From positions 24,315,235 to 24,379,234 of the forward strand of contig OX375877.1 in the NCBI GenBank assembly GCA_947359465.1: a DNA stretch of 64,000 nucleotides. Reading direction: 5' to 3'. The translations under genes were made by a program, and so were the position numbers. Of the stretch, positions 1 to 9,933 are shown piece after piece. The notes below the pieces were generated by a model. That model saw only the letters and a list, made by a program, of their open reading frames with translations. It had not been told where the DNA came from and did not search any database. The DNA is from Metellina segmentata (Eukaryota > Arthropoda > Arachnida > Araneae > Tetragnathidae). Each line of letters opens with the position of its first letter. Positions within the stretch are counted from its first letter, which is position 1.

Positions 1-143
1 TTCCGTGGATGTGTGATGGATTGCTGTGACTCAGTGGTGTCGCCCGTTGCTCTAGCAACCCGCGACTTGTAGGCGGTCTGGAATTGTTTCCTCCCAAAGA
101 GTGTTTCTCTTCGTGTAATTTTTCTCCTAATATGTTGTCTATT
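1..143. other. Left-edge flank, no gene seen
   Basis: No coding capacity is recognised. An inverted repeat, GTTGC-TCTA-GCAAC, lies at 46-59. The segment is the left flank of the Tc1 element that starts at 146. Confidence 0.4.
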
Positions 144-460
144 TACACTCTATAACAAAAACATCAACGCTCCAAGAAGGAGTTGCTCGATCGGAAGATG
201 TGAAGAACATACATAGAAAAATGAAGTATCAAAATTTCAGAACAATTGATGATTTGTTTCAGAGTTTGAGCATTACAAAGGGAGGAAGTCAATAAGGCGT
301 AGGTTCACCTCTTACCTGGAAGTAAGATGTCATCCGGCGTGGCATGGACTGAAAAAGTTCCCGGATGGTGACCTGCGGAATTTCTAGCCAAATTGTCTCC
401 AACTGTCGGGTTAAAGGGTCAACTTTCCGGGAAGGTTGCAAACGTCTTCCCACAGAGGGC

Positions 461-880
461 TTAAATTTCAATAGGGATAACAGAACAAGGGGCCATGGGT
501 ATGAATTGAATAAGACACATTTTAATCGGGATTTAAGGAAAAACTACTACTTTAATAGGGTAATAGACAAATGGAACGCGTTGCCAGAAAATATAGTTAA
601 TTTAAAGGGAGTGTACGAATTTAAGATACAATTGGATAGTCAGTGGGAATTGGTAATTGTTTAATTAACGTCGTACTAGAGCAACACAACGGGCTATTGA
701 CGACGGTCCGGGATCAGTCCCTTAAGGGAAAGAACCAAGGACAACACCTCGTAATTTTGAACCACGGTCAGATGACGAAGCAACACCGTGGGAATTGGGG
801 AATTCATAAACAAAGGACCAACCTTGTTGGGCTTGAGCCTGTAGCTGGTCGTCAATATTTATATTTATATATATATTTGC
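461..880 (+). mobile_element. Non-LTR retrotransposon (CR1/L2-like LINE) 3' end fragment
   Basis: The frame at 461-663 reads RTRGHGYELNKTHF then RKNYYFNRVIDKWNALPENIV, the typical extreme C-terminus of CR1/L2/Jockey-type reverse transcriptase polyproteins, with a stop at 662-664. Downstream, at about 800-880, a stretch ending in repeated TTTATAT units looks like a LINE 3' tail. A SINE in the opposite orientation separates the coding end from the tail. The fragment is heavily 5' truncated, as is usual for LINE copies. It interrupts the Tc1 transposase. Confidence 0.6.
661..790 (-). mobile_element. tRNA-derived SINE, 3' part
   Basis: This matches the dispersed family seen about 20 times in the window. 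Its hallmarks on this strand are TTAATTAACGTCGTACTAG, then CAACACAACGGGCTATTGAC, then the ATTTTGAACCACGGTCAGAT block. It lies inside the LINE fragment. The 5' tRNA-like head is absent. Confidence 0.75.
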
Positions 881-1359
881 TCTATGTGAGAGATATCAGG
901 AGACCTAACTGGCCAAGGAAGTGTTGGGAAAGCTTGAAGACAATACATAGCAACACGTGCCGTGTGCGGCCGGGCATTATCTTGTTGAAAAGTAAGTCCG
1001 GGGTGTCGCAAAAGGAACGGTAACTCAACCGGTCGTAGAATGTCGTCTAAGTACAGCTTTGCAGTAAGTGTGCCAGAAATGACTACCAAAGGGGTACGGC
1101 TGTCATAGGAGATGGCACCCCAGACCATAATGAGGGCATGTGTGGCATGCGATAGTAAGTGTAGGATCCCCAAGCTACCCTGGACGTCTCCAGAAAAGTC
1201 TGTGGTTGTCGTCCGGACACAATTGGAAACGGGACTCGTCACTAAAAACTATGCGTCCCCAGTCAGCGCTGTTACAAGTCGATCGAACAAGGCAATACTG
1301 TAATTCTGCACCTTCATGGTGCGTTAATTTGCTTGTTATAGTGTGTATTTTATTCATAG

Positions 1360-2400
1360 TTTAACTCTAAAGGAGTGTTTGTATGTTTGTTTCTTGCACG
1401 CAAAGTCCTGAAGAATCTATGGCACTTACAGTAATGGGATTTGACGCACGAAAAGTCCGAATTTTTTAGAAATTTTGGGTCTTGGCGAATTTTAAAATTC
1501 AATCTGGAACATTTCAAAATGAATATAATGAATTTAATCATTATTGAATGCAAAAGCATAGATCACAGGTTCTGAATTTATTTTATTCGTTTCCGTTTTG
1601 ATTTTGAGCGGACGAATGATTTTCCAGCAGACGAAAATACAAATAATCTTTTAACTGGAGTAACTTTGCTTTTTTTTCTACCTCCTAGACCGTTAAGATA
1701 GAGTACAAATTGCAACAGATTTGAAATCTGCGGAAAATTTCACATTGGATCAAAACCTAAAAATATGATTTTCTTGAAATAAATAATTTTTAAATTGAAT
1801 ACATATTTTATATTTTCCGCAAGACATTATGACATCACGTCATCTTTCGCTTTGCAAAAATAAACAGAATGCATTTCCATCCCTTCGCGTTAAAAAAAAA
1901 AAGAAGATTACATTTCCTGCTCTTTTCAATTTCATCAAAGCAGAGCAAAAAAAAACGTTTTAACTGTCATTGTTCAGTTTTTTTTCGTAAAATCGGAATC
2001 GTTAGAGATAGATTGAAAAGTTCAACGGATTTGAAATCTGCGGAAAATTTTACACCAGATTAATATACCTTACATCACTGCATTGCCCGTAGTGTTGGTT
2101 TGCTTCGAAACCAACACCAAGAGCACGGGCTAGCCACGCGGTGGCTAGTCGGCTATAAAATGACAGTGTTGTGTATGCAGTGAGATGTAAATATCTGCAA
2201 AGACGATAAGAGTACAAATCACAAGTGCTCCTAATTTTAAATGCTCAGCTCGGTAAATCCAGAACTCTTAATATGTTTGTAATCGGAGGCTCTTTTATAC
2301 GTACATGTAAAGTATAGTACAAATATAGCTAAATTCAACAAAGAGAACATCCTGGAGGCGTTTGAGGGTATACATCTCACGAAAAATAGGTTTAATTGTG
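1360..2400. other. Unassigned AT-rich sequence with a short direct repeat and paired hairpins
   Basis: No coding region is recognised. A 28-bp near-identical direct repeat (one mismatch) around TTGAAATCTGCGGAAAATTT lies at 1713-1740 and 2023-2050, and may mark the ends or units of an old repeat. Two strong adjacent hairpins and a TATAAAA motif at 2085-2160 are listed separately. Confidence 0.4.
2085..2148. other. Two adjacent strong hairpins followed by TATAAAA
   Basis: Hairpin 1 has outer arms GCCCGT (2085-2090) and ACGGGC (2125-2130), and a perfect 10-bp inner stem GTGTTGGTTT/AAACCAACAC (2092-2101, 2108-2117) around a 6-nt loop. Hairpin 2 is CTAGCCAC-GCG-GTGGCTAG (2130-2148), overlapping the last base of the first. 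TATAAAA follows at 2154-2160. The structure is seen directly; its function is unknown. It could be a small RNA promoter region or the remnant of a palindromic MITE. Confidence 0.5.
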
Positions 2401-2404
2401 TTTA

Positions 2405-3708
2405 CAGAGGCTGTTCACACATTTTTTAGACAATGTATATTGTATTCACAAAACTAAATTACATAAAATTCTTGTGTTTTAAATGTTCTATTTGATAGCT
2501 CTTATTCTGAACTATCTTTCGACACCGTAATTTCCACGATAATAATGCCTTTTCAAGTGTCAGAAGAGGTATCCTATTCCATTCCTCCTGAACAGCTTTC
2601 CAGAGTCCTGTAAGGATTGTGGGACGACGTTTCGATAATGCAGATTTTAAAAGTCCGAAAGCACAAAAATCCATAGGTGATACATCGGGAGATTTAGTAA
2701 GGATGTCAGTGAAGGGTATGGCCTTGATACCGGTTTTTTGTTCCATTTCTTTTAGGAAATTTACAGTGGATTTTGATGTGTGACTGCTAGCTTTGTCTGG
2801 ATGGAGTTCCACAGATTGATGGCACTGTGGGTAAAGCGATGATATTTCATTCAGAAAAATTGGCAATAAAAATGTTCCTGATAGTATTTGGAGTTAATCT
2901 TGACATTTTTTCCACTCTCTTTATTTTTAACTTGCCATTATATGAAAAATCAGCAACAATCATGAATCCCTTAGAAAAACTTTATTTCGATTCTGTGAAC
3001 CATGTACTTAAATTTATTTCTCCCCTTTTATGATAATAAATGGCTCTTTTTTTGCTGCAATCATTTAAATACACCCATGATTCATCTATTGTGACAGGTT
3101 TTTTTTTCCATTTTTCTTTGGATAACTGTTTCTCATATAGAATTCGGCAGCGTGTCCTGCGTTCAGCGATATGCTTTGGAGAAAGACGATGCACATTGCG
3201 TTTTTTCGCTTTCTTAAGATTTAAATCAACGTTTATCATTTTGTTTACAGTGGACACGGAGCGTTTTAAATATTTTGCAACTGTCCTTTGACTAGGGGTA
3301 TTTTCTTTTAACATTAAACAACGTACCTTTGCAGTAGTCAAAGATGTCCGTTTCTTCCTTGGATACTTGTTTGGAATTTTTGTCCCACTTGAGGCTCCGA
3401 TTTGACGTTTTTTTCCTTTCTTGTTGACGATAATACCTATCGACGCTTTATATATCACAAAACCATGACTCTCACATCGTTTTTGGATAACGTAAAATGA
3501 ATATTTCTCTTCGGAAAGAGCATAAATATAGCCTTCGAACCACTGTTTCGTTAAAAACGCCATTTTGAATAAAAAACAAACCTCTCAAGCCGCAGACGAT
3601 AATTTTGACTTTTAAAAACATAGTACAACTGCAGTTATTTCTTTTGCAGCAAACGATTTTTTATTACCGCTAACCAAATTCGTCTAAAAAATGTTCGAAC
3701 AGCCTCTG
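2405..3708 (-). mobile_element. mariner-superfamily element, DD41D type, complete end to end
   Basis: The terminal inverted repeats agree over about 28 bp with few mismatches (left CAGAGGCTGTTCACACATTT at 2405, right arm ending at 3708). Both are flanked by TA at 2403-2404 and 3709-3710. The length of 1304 bp is normal for mariner. It holds a single minus-strand transposase gene occupying most of the element, broken by a stop and frameshift. The copy is old but structurally complete. Confidence 0.85.
2459..3563 (-). pseudogene. mariner-like transposase, DD41D, broken
   Basis: The N-terminal piece (3563-2982) begins MAFLTKQWFEGYIYALSEEK, has a helix-turn-helix-like region and contains VTIDESWVYLND, the first catalytic Asp. 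It ends at a stop after WFTESK. Between 2981 and 2867 homology continues in shifted frames (GFMIVADFS, then NSKYYQEHF). The last piece (2866-2459) contains HPDKASSHTS, the second Asp, and SPDVSPMDF, the third Asp. I count 41 residues between the second and third Asp. Classical mariner has 34 residues there (DD34D), while DD41D is the spacing of the rosa-type families. At least one stop and one or more frameshifts inactivate the gene. Confidence 0.8.
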
Positions 3709-3767
3709 TATTCCCTACCTCTTCTTAAAGGTTTGTCCAGGAAGTTTTCAAGAAACCTTTACTCCAT

Positions 3768-3914
3768 GCTAACTTGAGGCCGTTTGAAGCTACGACTGGT
3801 TTAAGGTGCACAAGACCCCTCTCCTCCCTTGTACATTGCGGTCTTTCGTTGGATTCGAACACGCAACCCTCCGGTTGCTTAGCCGTTACTTTTCCAACCA
3901 AGCAACTGGTGACC
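3768..3914 (-). mobile_element. SINE, tRNA-like 5' part
   Basis: The 5' half of the SINE family, in reverse. It contains GGATTCGAACACGCAACCCT, the reverse of a tRNA B-box/T-arm, followed by a stretch resembling a D-arm/anticodon region. This shows the family is tRNA-derived. The 3' half is absent. Confidence 0.65.
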
Positions 3915-4245
3915 CTGAAAACATAAGAAACAGTACGATTTTCAGCTGGTACTGTGAAGTGACCTATATGTGGTAAAACGATACATTAAGTACGTAGTTA
4001 GCTTCCAAACCAAAGAGTACAAACAAAATGACAACACGAACAGAATCAAAGAGTCACTAAATATCTTCAAAATTTGAAGTAGGTGATGCTGCTCTTCAAT
4101 CATACAGAAAGGTTCCTATAAAATCTTAAATAAAAAGAATAGGTGGTCTCAGTAATTTGTATGATCACTTCGAACACTAATGCAGGCTTTGTATCATGTT
4201 TGTGCACAGTTCCTGTGTCAGAGCTTTTGGAGATTGCAACATTTA

Positions 4246-4670
4246 GGCCCGGTGCACACATCCGGTTTTTCAACGTGCGGCACCGAAGCCCAACTATGTA
4301 CACATAATCGTGAAATGACGTACTAACTCATTTGGAGACATTTGCGATAAATATTCTATCGAAGGAAACGTGTTTATTTCGTTTACTTGGTGTACAAAAA
4401 GTATATTTTGAAACAAAATAGACGTTACTGGACACAACCATTTATTAATTATTATTTATATTCCCTTTGTTTATGAAAATAAGGTACTTCAGAACGGAGA
4501 CTCATGTGCGGCAACCGTGCGGCGCCGTGGTCACGCAAGTTGGACGTGCGTCGCCCCAGCGGCTCTGGAGGCATGTGTGCACTACTCCATTGGATCTAAT
4601 GTATCTCAGACCGCACTTGCGTTGCTGCAGCAGCGCCGCACGTTGAAAAACCGGATGTGTGCACCGGGCC
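4246..4670. mobile_element. PIF/Harbinger-like MITE with 36-bp perfect inverted repeats
   Basis: A 36-bp terminal inverted repeat, beginning GGCCCGGTGCACACATCCGG, is identical at 4246-4281 and (reverse) 4635-4670. The flanking trinucleotides are TTA at 4243-4245 and TGA at 4671-4673, a near match to the 3-bp TWA duplication of Harbinger elements. There is no transposase. The interior is 353 bp. Perfect inverted repeats suggest a fairly young copy; the family assignment is an inference from the ends. Confidence 0.75.
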
Positions 4671-4779
4671 TGATACGACCCGTGTAGAATCGAACCTGTG
4701 CCGCCAACAGTTCGAATGTTACTAGCACTGAATCAACGAAGGTTGCCCACTGAGTCAAGATCCGAGGTATTATCAGTTC

Positions 4780-4905
4780 ATGTGCGACCTCGTCATCTGA
4801 TCATGTTTCAAAATTACGTGGTCTTGTCCTTCGATCATGCCCTTCGGGTTATTTCCAATTGACCGTTGTGGTTCTCCAGTGCTAGGTTCATTAAAATACC
4901 TACCA
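4780..4905 (+). mobile_element. SINE, 3' part
   Basis: Contains CGTCATCTGATCATGTTTCA, AAAATTACGTGGTCTTGTCC and a terminal AAAATACCTACCAACG tail, all hallmarks of the family. The body shows several substitutions and it lacks the head. Confidence 0.65.
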
Positions 4906-5780
4906 ACGTATTATCTTGGAACAGAAACATTTTGACACAATCACACAATCACTCCAGCATTCAAACACTTTATTTAACAATCATTTTGACACAAAAAGAT
5001 TCTACTTCGTTGTTATCTTGATGAACAGTATTTAAATTGCATTTTTAATTAAAGAAAACCGTCTTAAGCAAATTATACATCTCATCAAAATTCATGAATC
5101 TTCAAGGACTCAAATGCTGCTTCTATTACACTTATCTTGAAACGAAAACATACTTGACAAATCAGCCATTTGACACTTCAGGGTTAGTTAAACTTCTCCA
5201 ATAACTCAGTAATTTACTCACATTAATAATGAAATGAGTGGAAAAAGTAACGTGTCATCTAGAATTTCGAAACTATCAAGGTTGACGTTTAAAACAATAT
5301 TTAAGTACTAATGTTCAATGGTCGTATTTTGTTTCAATTATATTTGTATTTGGCTCTCAAAAGGGTTTTAAAAACCAATTTATTCCCAAATAATTTCAAA
5401 TCGGGATTGAACACGGTCCATCTCCGATTTCGCACTGAGTTGCTCCAGTACGAATACTACCCATCTACCCAAACAAACAACTAGTCTTCTTATACCAATT
5501 TGTAAAACGTGATTCAAATGTTCTTTTCCATTATCTGAGCCGAAACAGGGGAAACTACACACTGCCAAATAGCTTTGTTGAATGGAGTAGATATTATGGC
5601 TTAACAGAAAGATGGTAAGTTAAATTACTAATTAAAACAATGTGTTTACTTATGCTGTTACCAATTAGAAACGATGTGTTTGAATTGTTCTGTATGACAG
5701 GGATTTTTTAAGTGTTAACAAACAAATGTCCGGAAGACGAAGAATTTCCTTCCGGTAATCAAGCTCTTGCTTGGTAAAAA
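4906..5780. other. Unassigned AT-rich sequence
   Basis: No recognisable coding region, inverted-repeat element or RNA gene. Short ORFs here have no family resemblance. Confidence 0.4.
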
Positions 5781-5785
5781 CGGTA

Positions 5786-6140
5786 GGTAGTTAATTAACG
5801 TAACACTGAAAGACACAATGGGCTATTGACAAAGGAATGTAACCCATTATGGGCTGTCCATAGCCCACCCTATAGCCCAGAAACCCTCCCGATGAGAATG
5901 AACCTAATACAACACTTAGTACTTTTTAACCACTGTCAGAAGACGAGATGAACACCTGAAATGACCCCCAAACTCTCACACATGACGCCAACGTGAGGAC
6001 ATTTGTAGCCACGACAGATTTAACGTTCATCAGACCCCTAGAAACCGAGTACACAACGGTCTTTGTTTGTACCGAGTTTCGAATTCTCAATGGTCCTGAT
6101 GCTAATCCGTTACTTTTCTAACTTGACTACCAAGACACCA
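5786..6140 (-). mobile_element. SINE, near full length, diverged
   Basis: It begins with the family 3' end (GTAGTTAATTAACGTAACAC), continues through a CACTGTCAGAAGACGAGATG block, and then CGCCAACGTGAGGACATTTG. It ends in a decayed tRNA-like head near 6080-6140. A short segment around 5840-5880 repeats TAGCCC motifs and is unlike other copies. Confidence 0.65.
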
Positions 6141-6512
6141 GTAAAAACGGAGTAAAAGCCGATTAAAATATATTTCAAAGACCATTTCCTCTGGAAAACG
6201 TGTAGGACACGTGGATCATGCAGGAGGCAGACCCATACCATACAATATGGTGTTTTATACGTATATGAGTAGCAAAACGGTAAGTAATTGCTCATATACT
6301 CCTCAAACACCATTAAAAGCTAATATACAAAATAAAACATTAAAATAAGAAAAAACTAACTGCAATTTAATTTGCGTATTTGAATTAGATAAATATTTAC
6401 CTGTCAGAGATATTTTCAGCTTTTTCGCACTCCTCTGTAACTGAGTTATACTTTTATTTTTTAAATTATTGTATCTAACATTCTTAAAATGTTTTTTTTT
6501 ATATAATTTGTT

Positions 6513-6515
<3 letters not shown>

Positions 6516-6582
<67 letters not shown>
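6516..6582. repeat. (AT)n microsatellite
   Basis: About 67 bp of uninterrupted alternating A and T. Confidence 0.95.
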
Positions 6583-6584
<2 letters not shown>

Positions 6585-6589
6585 ATTTT

Positions 6590-7130
6590 CTCTTGCTCCT
6601 ATTTTTTATACATTTTATTGATCAATGATCAATAAAATAAATTATTTTGTAATTTTAGAAGACTTGAAGCTGCGCATTTCAAATAAAGCAATAGATCGTA
6701 ATAAGAGAGTAAAAATTTTCGTGAATTTGTGGGTTGGGCCACTTTTGCTCTGATAAGTTCATATACGCAATTTCATTTCTATAAGAAGAGTCTTAGGAAA
6801 CCATGTTTACTGATAAGTAATTTTTTCGATTTATATTGGAACTACATCCATGTCGTTTTGATGTATTTTATATTGATTTTTGATTTGACTAGAAATTGAA
6901 TTATTATTTGGGGTTGAGTGTTTGGTATTTCTTCGATTAATGAAAGGTAAAACAATGCACAGGAAAATTTTCTCTTAACAGCTTTGTGAAAACATATGGA
7001 AATAAAAAAAGCCTAGAACAGTTGACATTATTATAAAAATGTAGTTTCAGTCTCATCACTTAATCTCACTATCGTATGTTTTTAAATTCATTTTATTTTA
7101 AATTACTATTTTTAAATATACTTGAACGAC
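6590..7130. other. Unassigned AT-rich sequence
   Basis: No coding region or structured element recognised. Confidence 0.35.
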
Positions 7131-7132
7131 AG

Positions 7133-7345
7133 GGCTGATGCACGTTAAAAATTTTCCAAGCCTCAAATGTCCTCATGTTGGAGTGGTATTGATGTTTGGA
7201 GTGTGGGGTGCCATCTGACTGTTGTTTCTTACAAATTACAAGGCGGTAGTGCTGGATTTTGTCTGTCGGAATTGATCCTGGACAGTTACTTATAGCCGAT
7301 TATGTTGTCCTATTGCACGTTAATTATCTGCCTACCCTGTTACGA
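7133..7345 (+). mobile_element. SINE copy, internal deletion
   Basis: Shows GGGCTGATGCACGTTAAAA, CAAATGTCCTCATGTTGGAG, and GAATTGATCCTGGACAGTTA near its 3' end. First of a cluster of at least six pieces between 7.1 and 8.4 kb. Confidence 0.65.
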
Positions 7346-7423
7346 AACAGAATATTTGCGATATAATAATTACAAACAATATTTTAGGTACTAATATTAG
7401 TTTTTGAGAAAGGAATAAATAGT

Positions 7424-7500
7424 CAGGTAGTTAATTAACATCGCATTGGAGCAACACAATGGGCTATTGGTAGCGTTAAGGGATCACAATTTAAGGATAA
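7424..7500 (-). mobile_element. SINE 3' end fragment
   Basis: Reads GGTAGTTAATTAACATCGCA then GAGCAACACAATGGGCTATT, the reverse of the family 3' end. Confidence 0.65.
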
Positions 7501-7626
7501 AGTAATCCATCAGATGCAATGTAAAATACTCCTTAAGATGTCTAAACCAAACTTGCGTGTAAACGATTGTTGCCAGATAGGTTTAGGGATCTCGAAATCA
7601 ATTAGAGGGCTGCAAATTAAATTTGG

Positions 7627-7765
7627 GCCAAGGTGTTGCCTCGTCATCCGACCGTGATTCAAAATTACGTGGTGTTATCCTTGGATCTTTCCCTTAAAAG
7701 ATTATTACCGGACCGGTCAATAACCCGTTGTGTTGCTCTAGTATGACATTATTTAAAGTTACCAT
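7627..7765 (+). mobile_element. SINE 3' part
   Basis: Contains GTTGCCTCGTCATCCGACCG, AAAATTACGTGGTGTTATCC, and AACCCGTTGTGTTGCTCTAG. Confidence 0.7.
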
Positions 7766-7789
7766 TACCAAATTAAATTTGTTTGACCG

Positions 7790-7912
7790 TTGTTCAAAAT
7801 TATGTGGTGTTTTCCATGAACCTTCCCTTGGGAAATTGATACCAGACCGTCCTTAATAGCCCGCTGTGTTGCTATAGTACTACGTTAATTAAAATACCTA
7901 CCTACCAAATAA
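7790..7912 (+). mobile_element. SINE 3' part
   Basis: Starts at the GACCGTTGTTCAAAATTATG block and ends with the ACGTTAATTAAAATACCTAC tail. It directly follows the previous copy, suggesting tandem insertion into an older SINE. Confidence 0.7.
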
Positions 7913-7964
7913 AATTTGTTTATACATGAAGCAATTATATCTGTAGCAAATTACGCCACACTAA

Positions 7965-8140
7965 TTCAAAATGTACTCACGTTAGCATGGTGGAAAAGCT
8001 TGGTGAGTTGGATGCCAACTCAAGTGTTGACCTTGTCATATGACCGTGGTTCAAAATTACGTGTTGATGCCATCGTATCCTTCCCTTTTGAAATGATCTT
8101 ATACCGTCACCAATATCCCTTAGCGTTGCCCGTTGGGAGA
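7965..8140 (+). mobile_element. SINE copy, diverged
   Basis: Contains CAACTCAAGTGTTGACCTTG and TGACCGTGGTTCAAAATTAC. The 3' end is diverged. Confidence 0.6.
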
Positions 8141-8154
8141 TAAATTCAACTACA

Positions 8155-8370
8155 AACGGCGCTAAATTTCTTGTGACTTCAAATGTCCTTATATTGGCAA
8201 GGTGTAAAAGTTTGGAGAATGGGATTCTGTCTCAAGTACTGACCTCGTCATCTGACCGTGGTTCAATATAACGGGATGTTCTTCTTTAATCTTTGTTTTG
8301 GGGATTGATCCCGGACTACAGCTAATAACCCAATGTGTTGCTTCAGTGTAGTACAAATTCAGCTACCTAT
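8155..8370 (+). mobile_element. SINE copy
   Basis: Contains GACTTCAAATGTCCTTATAT, CTCGTCATCTGACCGTGGTT, GGGGATTGATCCCGGACTAC, and a weak 3' tail. Confidence 0.65.
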
Positions 8371-8397
8371 GAGTAATTACTTCTTTCACTACAATTA

Positions 8398-8560
8398 AAC
8401 AGTCGACGGGACGAGAAAATTTCCAACCACCTACTGAGTGATCAATCATACCTCCTCTGCTTATTCAGACTTTGCGAGTGAGTGGGAGGATTTGGAGATA
8501 CGAATCTATTAGGGATGATGTTGTTTTGACAGCAATATGATTTATTTGTGGAAAACGTTC
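8398..8560. repeat. Dispersed repeat, second copy at 55.05 kb
   Basis: About 160 bp resembling 55048-55210, sharing blocks such as GAGTGGGA, GATTTGGAG, TTTTGACA and ATATGATTTATT in the same order. Both copies lie near SINE pieces, so this may be an extension of the SINE or a separate old element. Confidence 0.5.
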
Positions 8561-9930
8561 AACTTCCCTCGCGAGAACCTCGAGGTGTGGAATCAGTAAT
8601 TTTAATAACTTCTGGAAGGGATACAAACGACAACGATCTATTTTTCCGGTATAGAACAGCAATCCTGTATCAGCTCAATTTAGTTTTTTCGCTACATTTG
8701 GAAACGTTTGTCAAGAGGGATGTAATAATAACAGTGAGACCTTAACAAACTAGAACTTCCACTTCTAAAAATTTAATACCTTTATGTATTCAACCGTAAG
8801 GAACATTTTTTAACCCTTCTGGGGCTTAAGCTTCATTGTAAAACTGTCCTTTAGTTATCCTCTGGCCAGTTCTCAATTTTCAATGTTAAAATTGTGTATA
8901 CCGACCAACAAGTCGCGTTCAATTTGAATAAATTCGTTATGAAAAGATAGTTTTTGAAATAATCAAAAATGCTATCGTGAATAATATTTTTCTGCGAATC
9001 ATTCAAGACTTCTTGTAAAATTTCACAAAGTTTAACCTGGTGAACCATGTGGTTTCTACACCAACTGGTGGTTTGTCTTCACTTCTATCGAATATTTAAT
9101 CCTAATCACGTTATGAATAAATACCAAGACTAAAACATTCAAGTTGTTTATTTCTATTTTGTTACGACACCTTACATTCCTGAATGCCGGGTCCGAATGT
9201 ATTCTGTTCTTGTCTCCGTTCGTTTTATATTCATTACCAGAATCACTACTTCAGTTCAGTTCACAGTTCCGTTTACATATCATAAGCATCACTTCACCGC
9301 AGCGACTTCACTACACTTCTAAAACCACCATGACCAACCTGGTGCAAAATCTTGTGGTCATGTCATCAGTTGTTGGTAATGGACATTTGATTCTTCCTAT
9401 ATGGTTCTTCATTCTTCCTTCGAGCAAATGGGCTGTTTGGTCTCGGTAAGATATCTCGTTCTTTGGAAAATGACCTGAAATTGGACGAGATAGTTTAGTT
9501 GTAAACAGACGAAGACAGGTCGAAATTTGCTGAAAAGACTGAAAACTGTTCAAAACAATGACTAATTACAATTTAAAAGCTTATTGATGCAAAAAAAAGG
9601 GGGGTTATGACATTCAACCACTTTTACTTCTTTGAAATGAAACTGGTGAAGAATTTCCCAGCAGTGTTGAACGACTGCAGATTACTTTAATTCCTTATTG
9701 TTAACACACTTGTTAAATCTATCATATATCGTAACGTTGCGTGACAGCGGTGAGTGTTATCTCCCACATATTGTAGAGGGCGCTGTGGAGCACGTGGGTG
9801 ACATTCAGGCTTGAGACCCGGATGAGAGAGGTTCTCTCTTAAACCTGACAAGAACCAGGCTTCCTTAGCTGCAATGACAGCGATCTATCCACAACCTTGT
9901 AAAGTTTGTTATCAATAAATATTATTTTTG
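8561..9930. other. Unassigned sequence; possible small solo-LTR-like segment
   Basis: No recognised gene. From about 9771 to 9935 there is a TGTAGAGGGCGCTG... segment ending AATAAATATT...TTACA. It is TG..CA-bounded with an AATAAA signal and could be a short solo LTR, but I see no target duplication. Confidence 0.25.
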
Positions 9931-9933
9931 TTA

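Larger units (their letters stand above)
290..1302 (-). pseudogene. Tc1 transposase remnant
   Basis: Read on the minus strand, the pieces are: DWGRIVFSDESRFQLCPDD (first catalytic Asp region, near 1210-1270), then MVWGAISYDSRTPLVVI (near 1060-1120), then LTFQQDNARPHTARV (second catalytic Asp, near 940-990), then PWPVRSPDISHIEQ (near 880-910). After the inserted LINE and SINE, the C-terminal part resumes with GRRLQPSRKVDPLTRQLE and ends at MPRRMTSYFQVRGEPTPY followed by a stop near 290. There is a frameshift around 1190-1240 and the N-terminal helix-turn-helix domain is absent. The gene would encode a cut-and-paste DDE transposase but is clearly dead here. Confidence 0.8.
146..1345 (-). mobile_element. 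Tc1-like DNA transposon, degenerate, carrying nested insertions
   Basis: Both ends show the terminal motif CACTCTATAACAA or CACACTATAACAA (left at 146, right end at 1345 on the opposite strand). Both ends are flanked by TA, at 144-145 and 1346-1347, the Tc1/mariner target duplication. The interior encodes pieces of a Tc1 transposase on the minus strand. Compared with a full Tc1 element, the DNA-binding N-terminal part is missing, because the reading jumps almost directly from the right end to the DESRF block. A LINE fragment plus a SINE are inserted in the C-terminal part at about 461-880. The copy is non-autonomous. Confidence 0.8.

Noticed and set aside
3840..3900. Genuine tRNA gene on the minus strand
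   Set aside because: The tRNA-like boxes are part of the SINE head. Arms do not pair properly and the family body follows directly.
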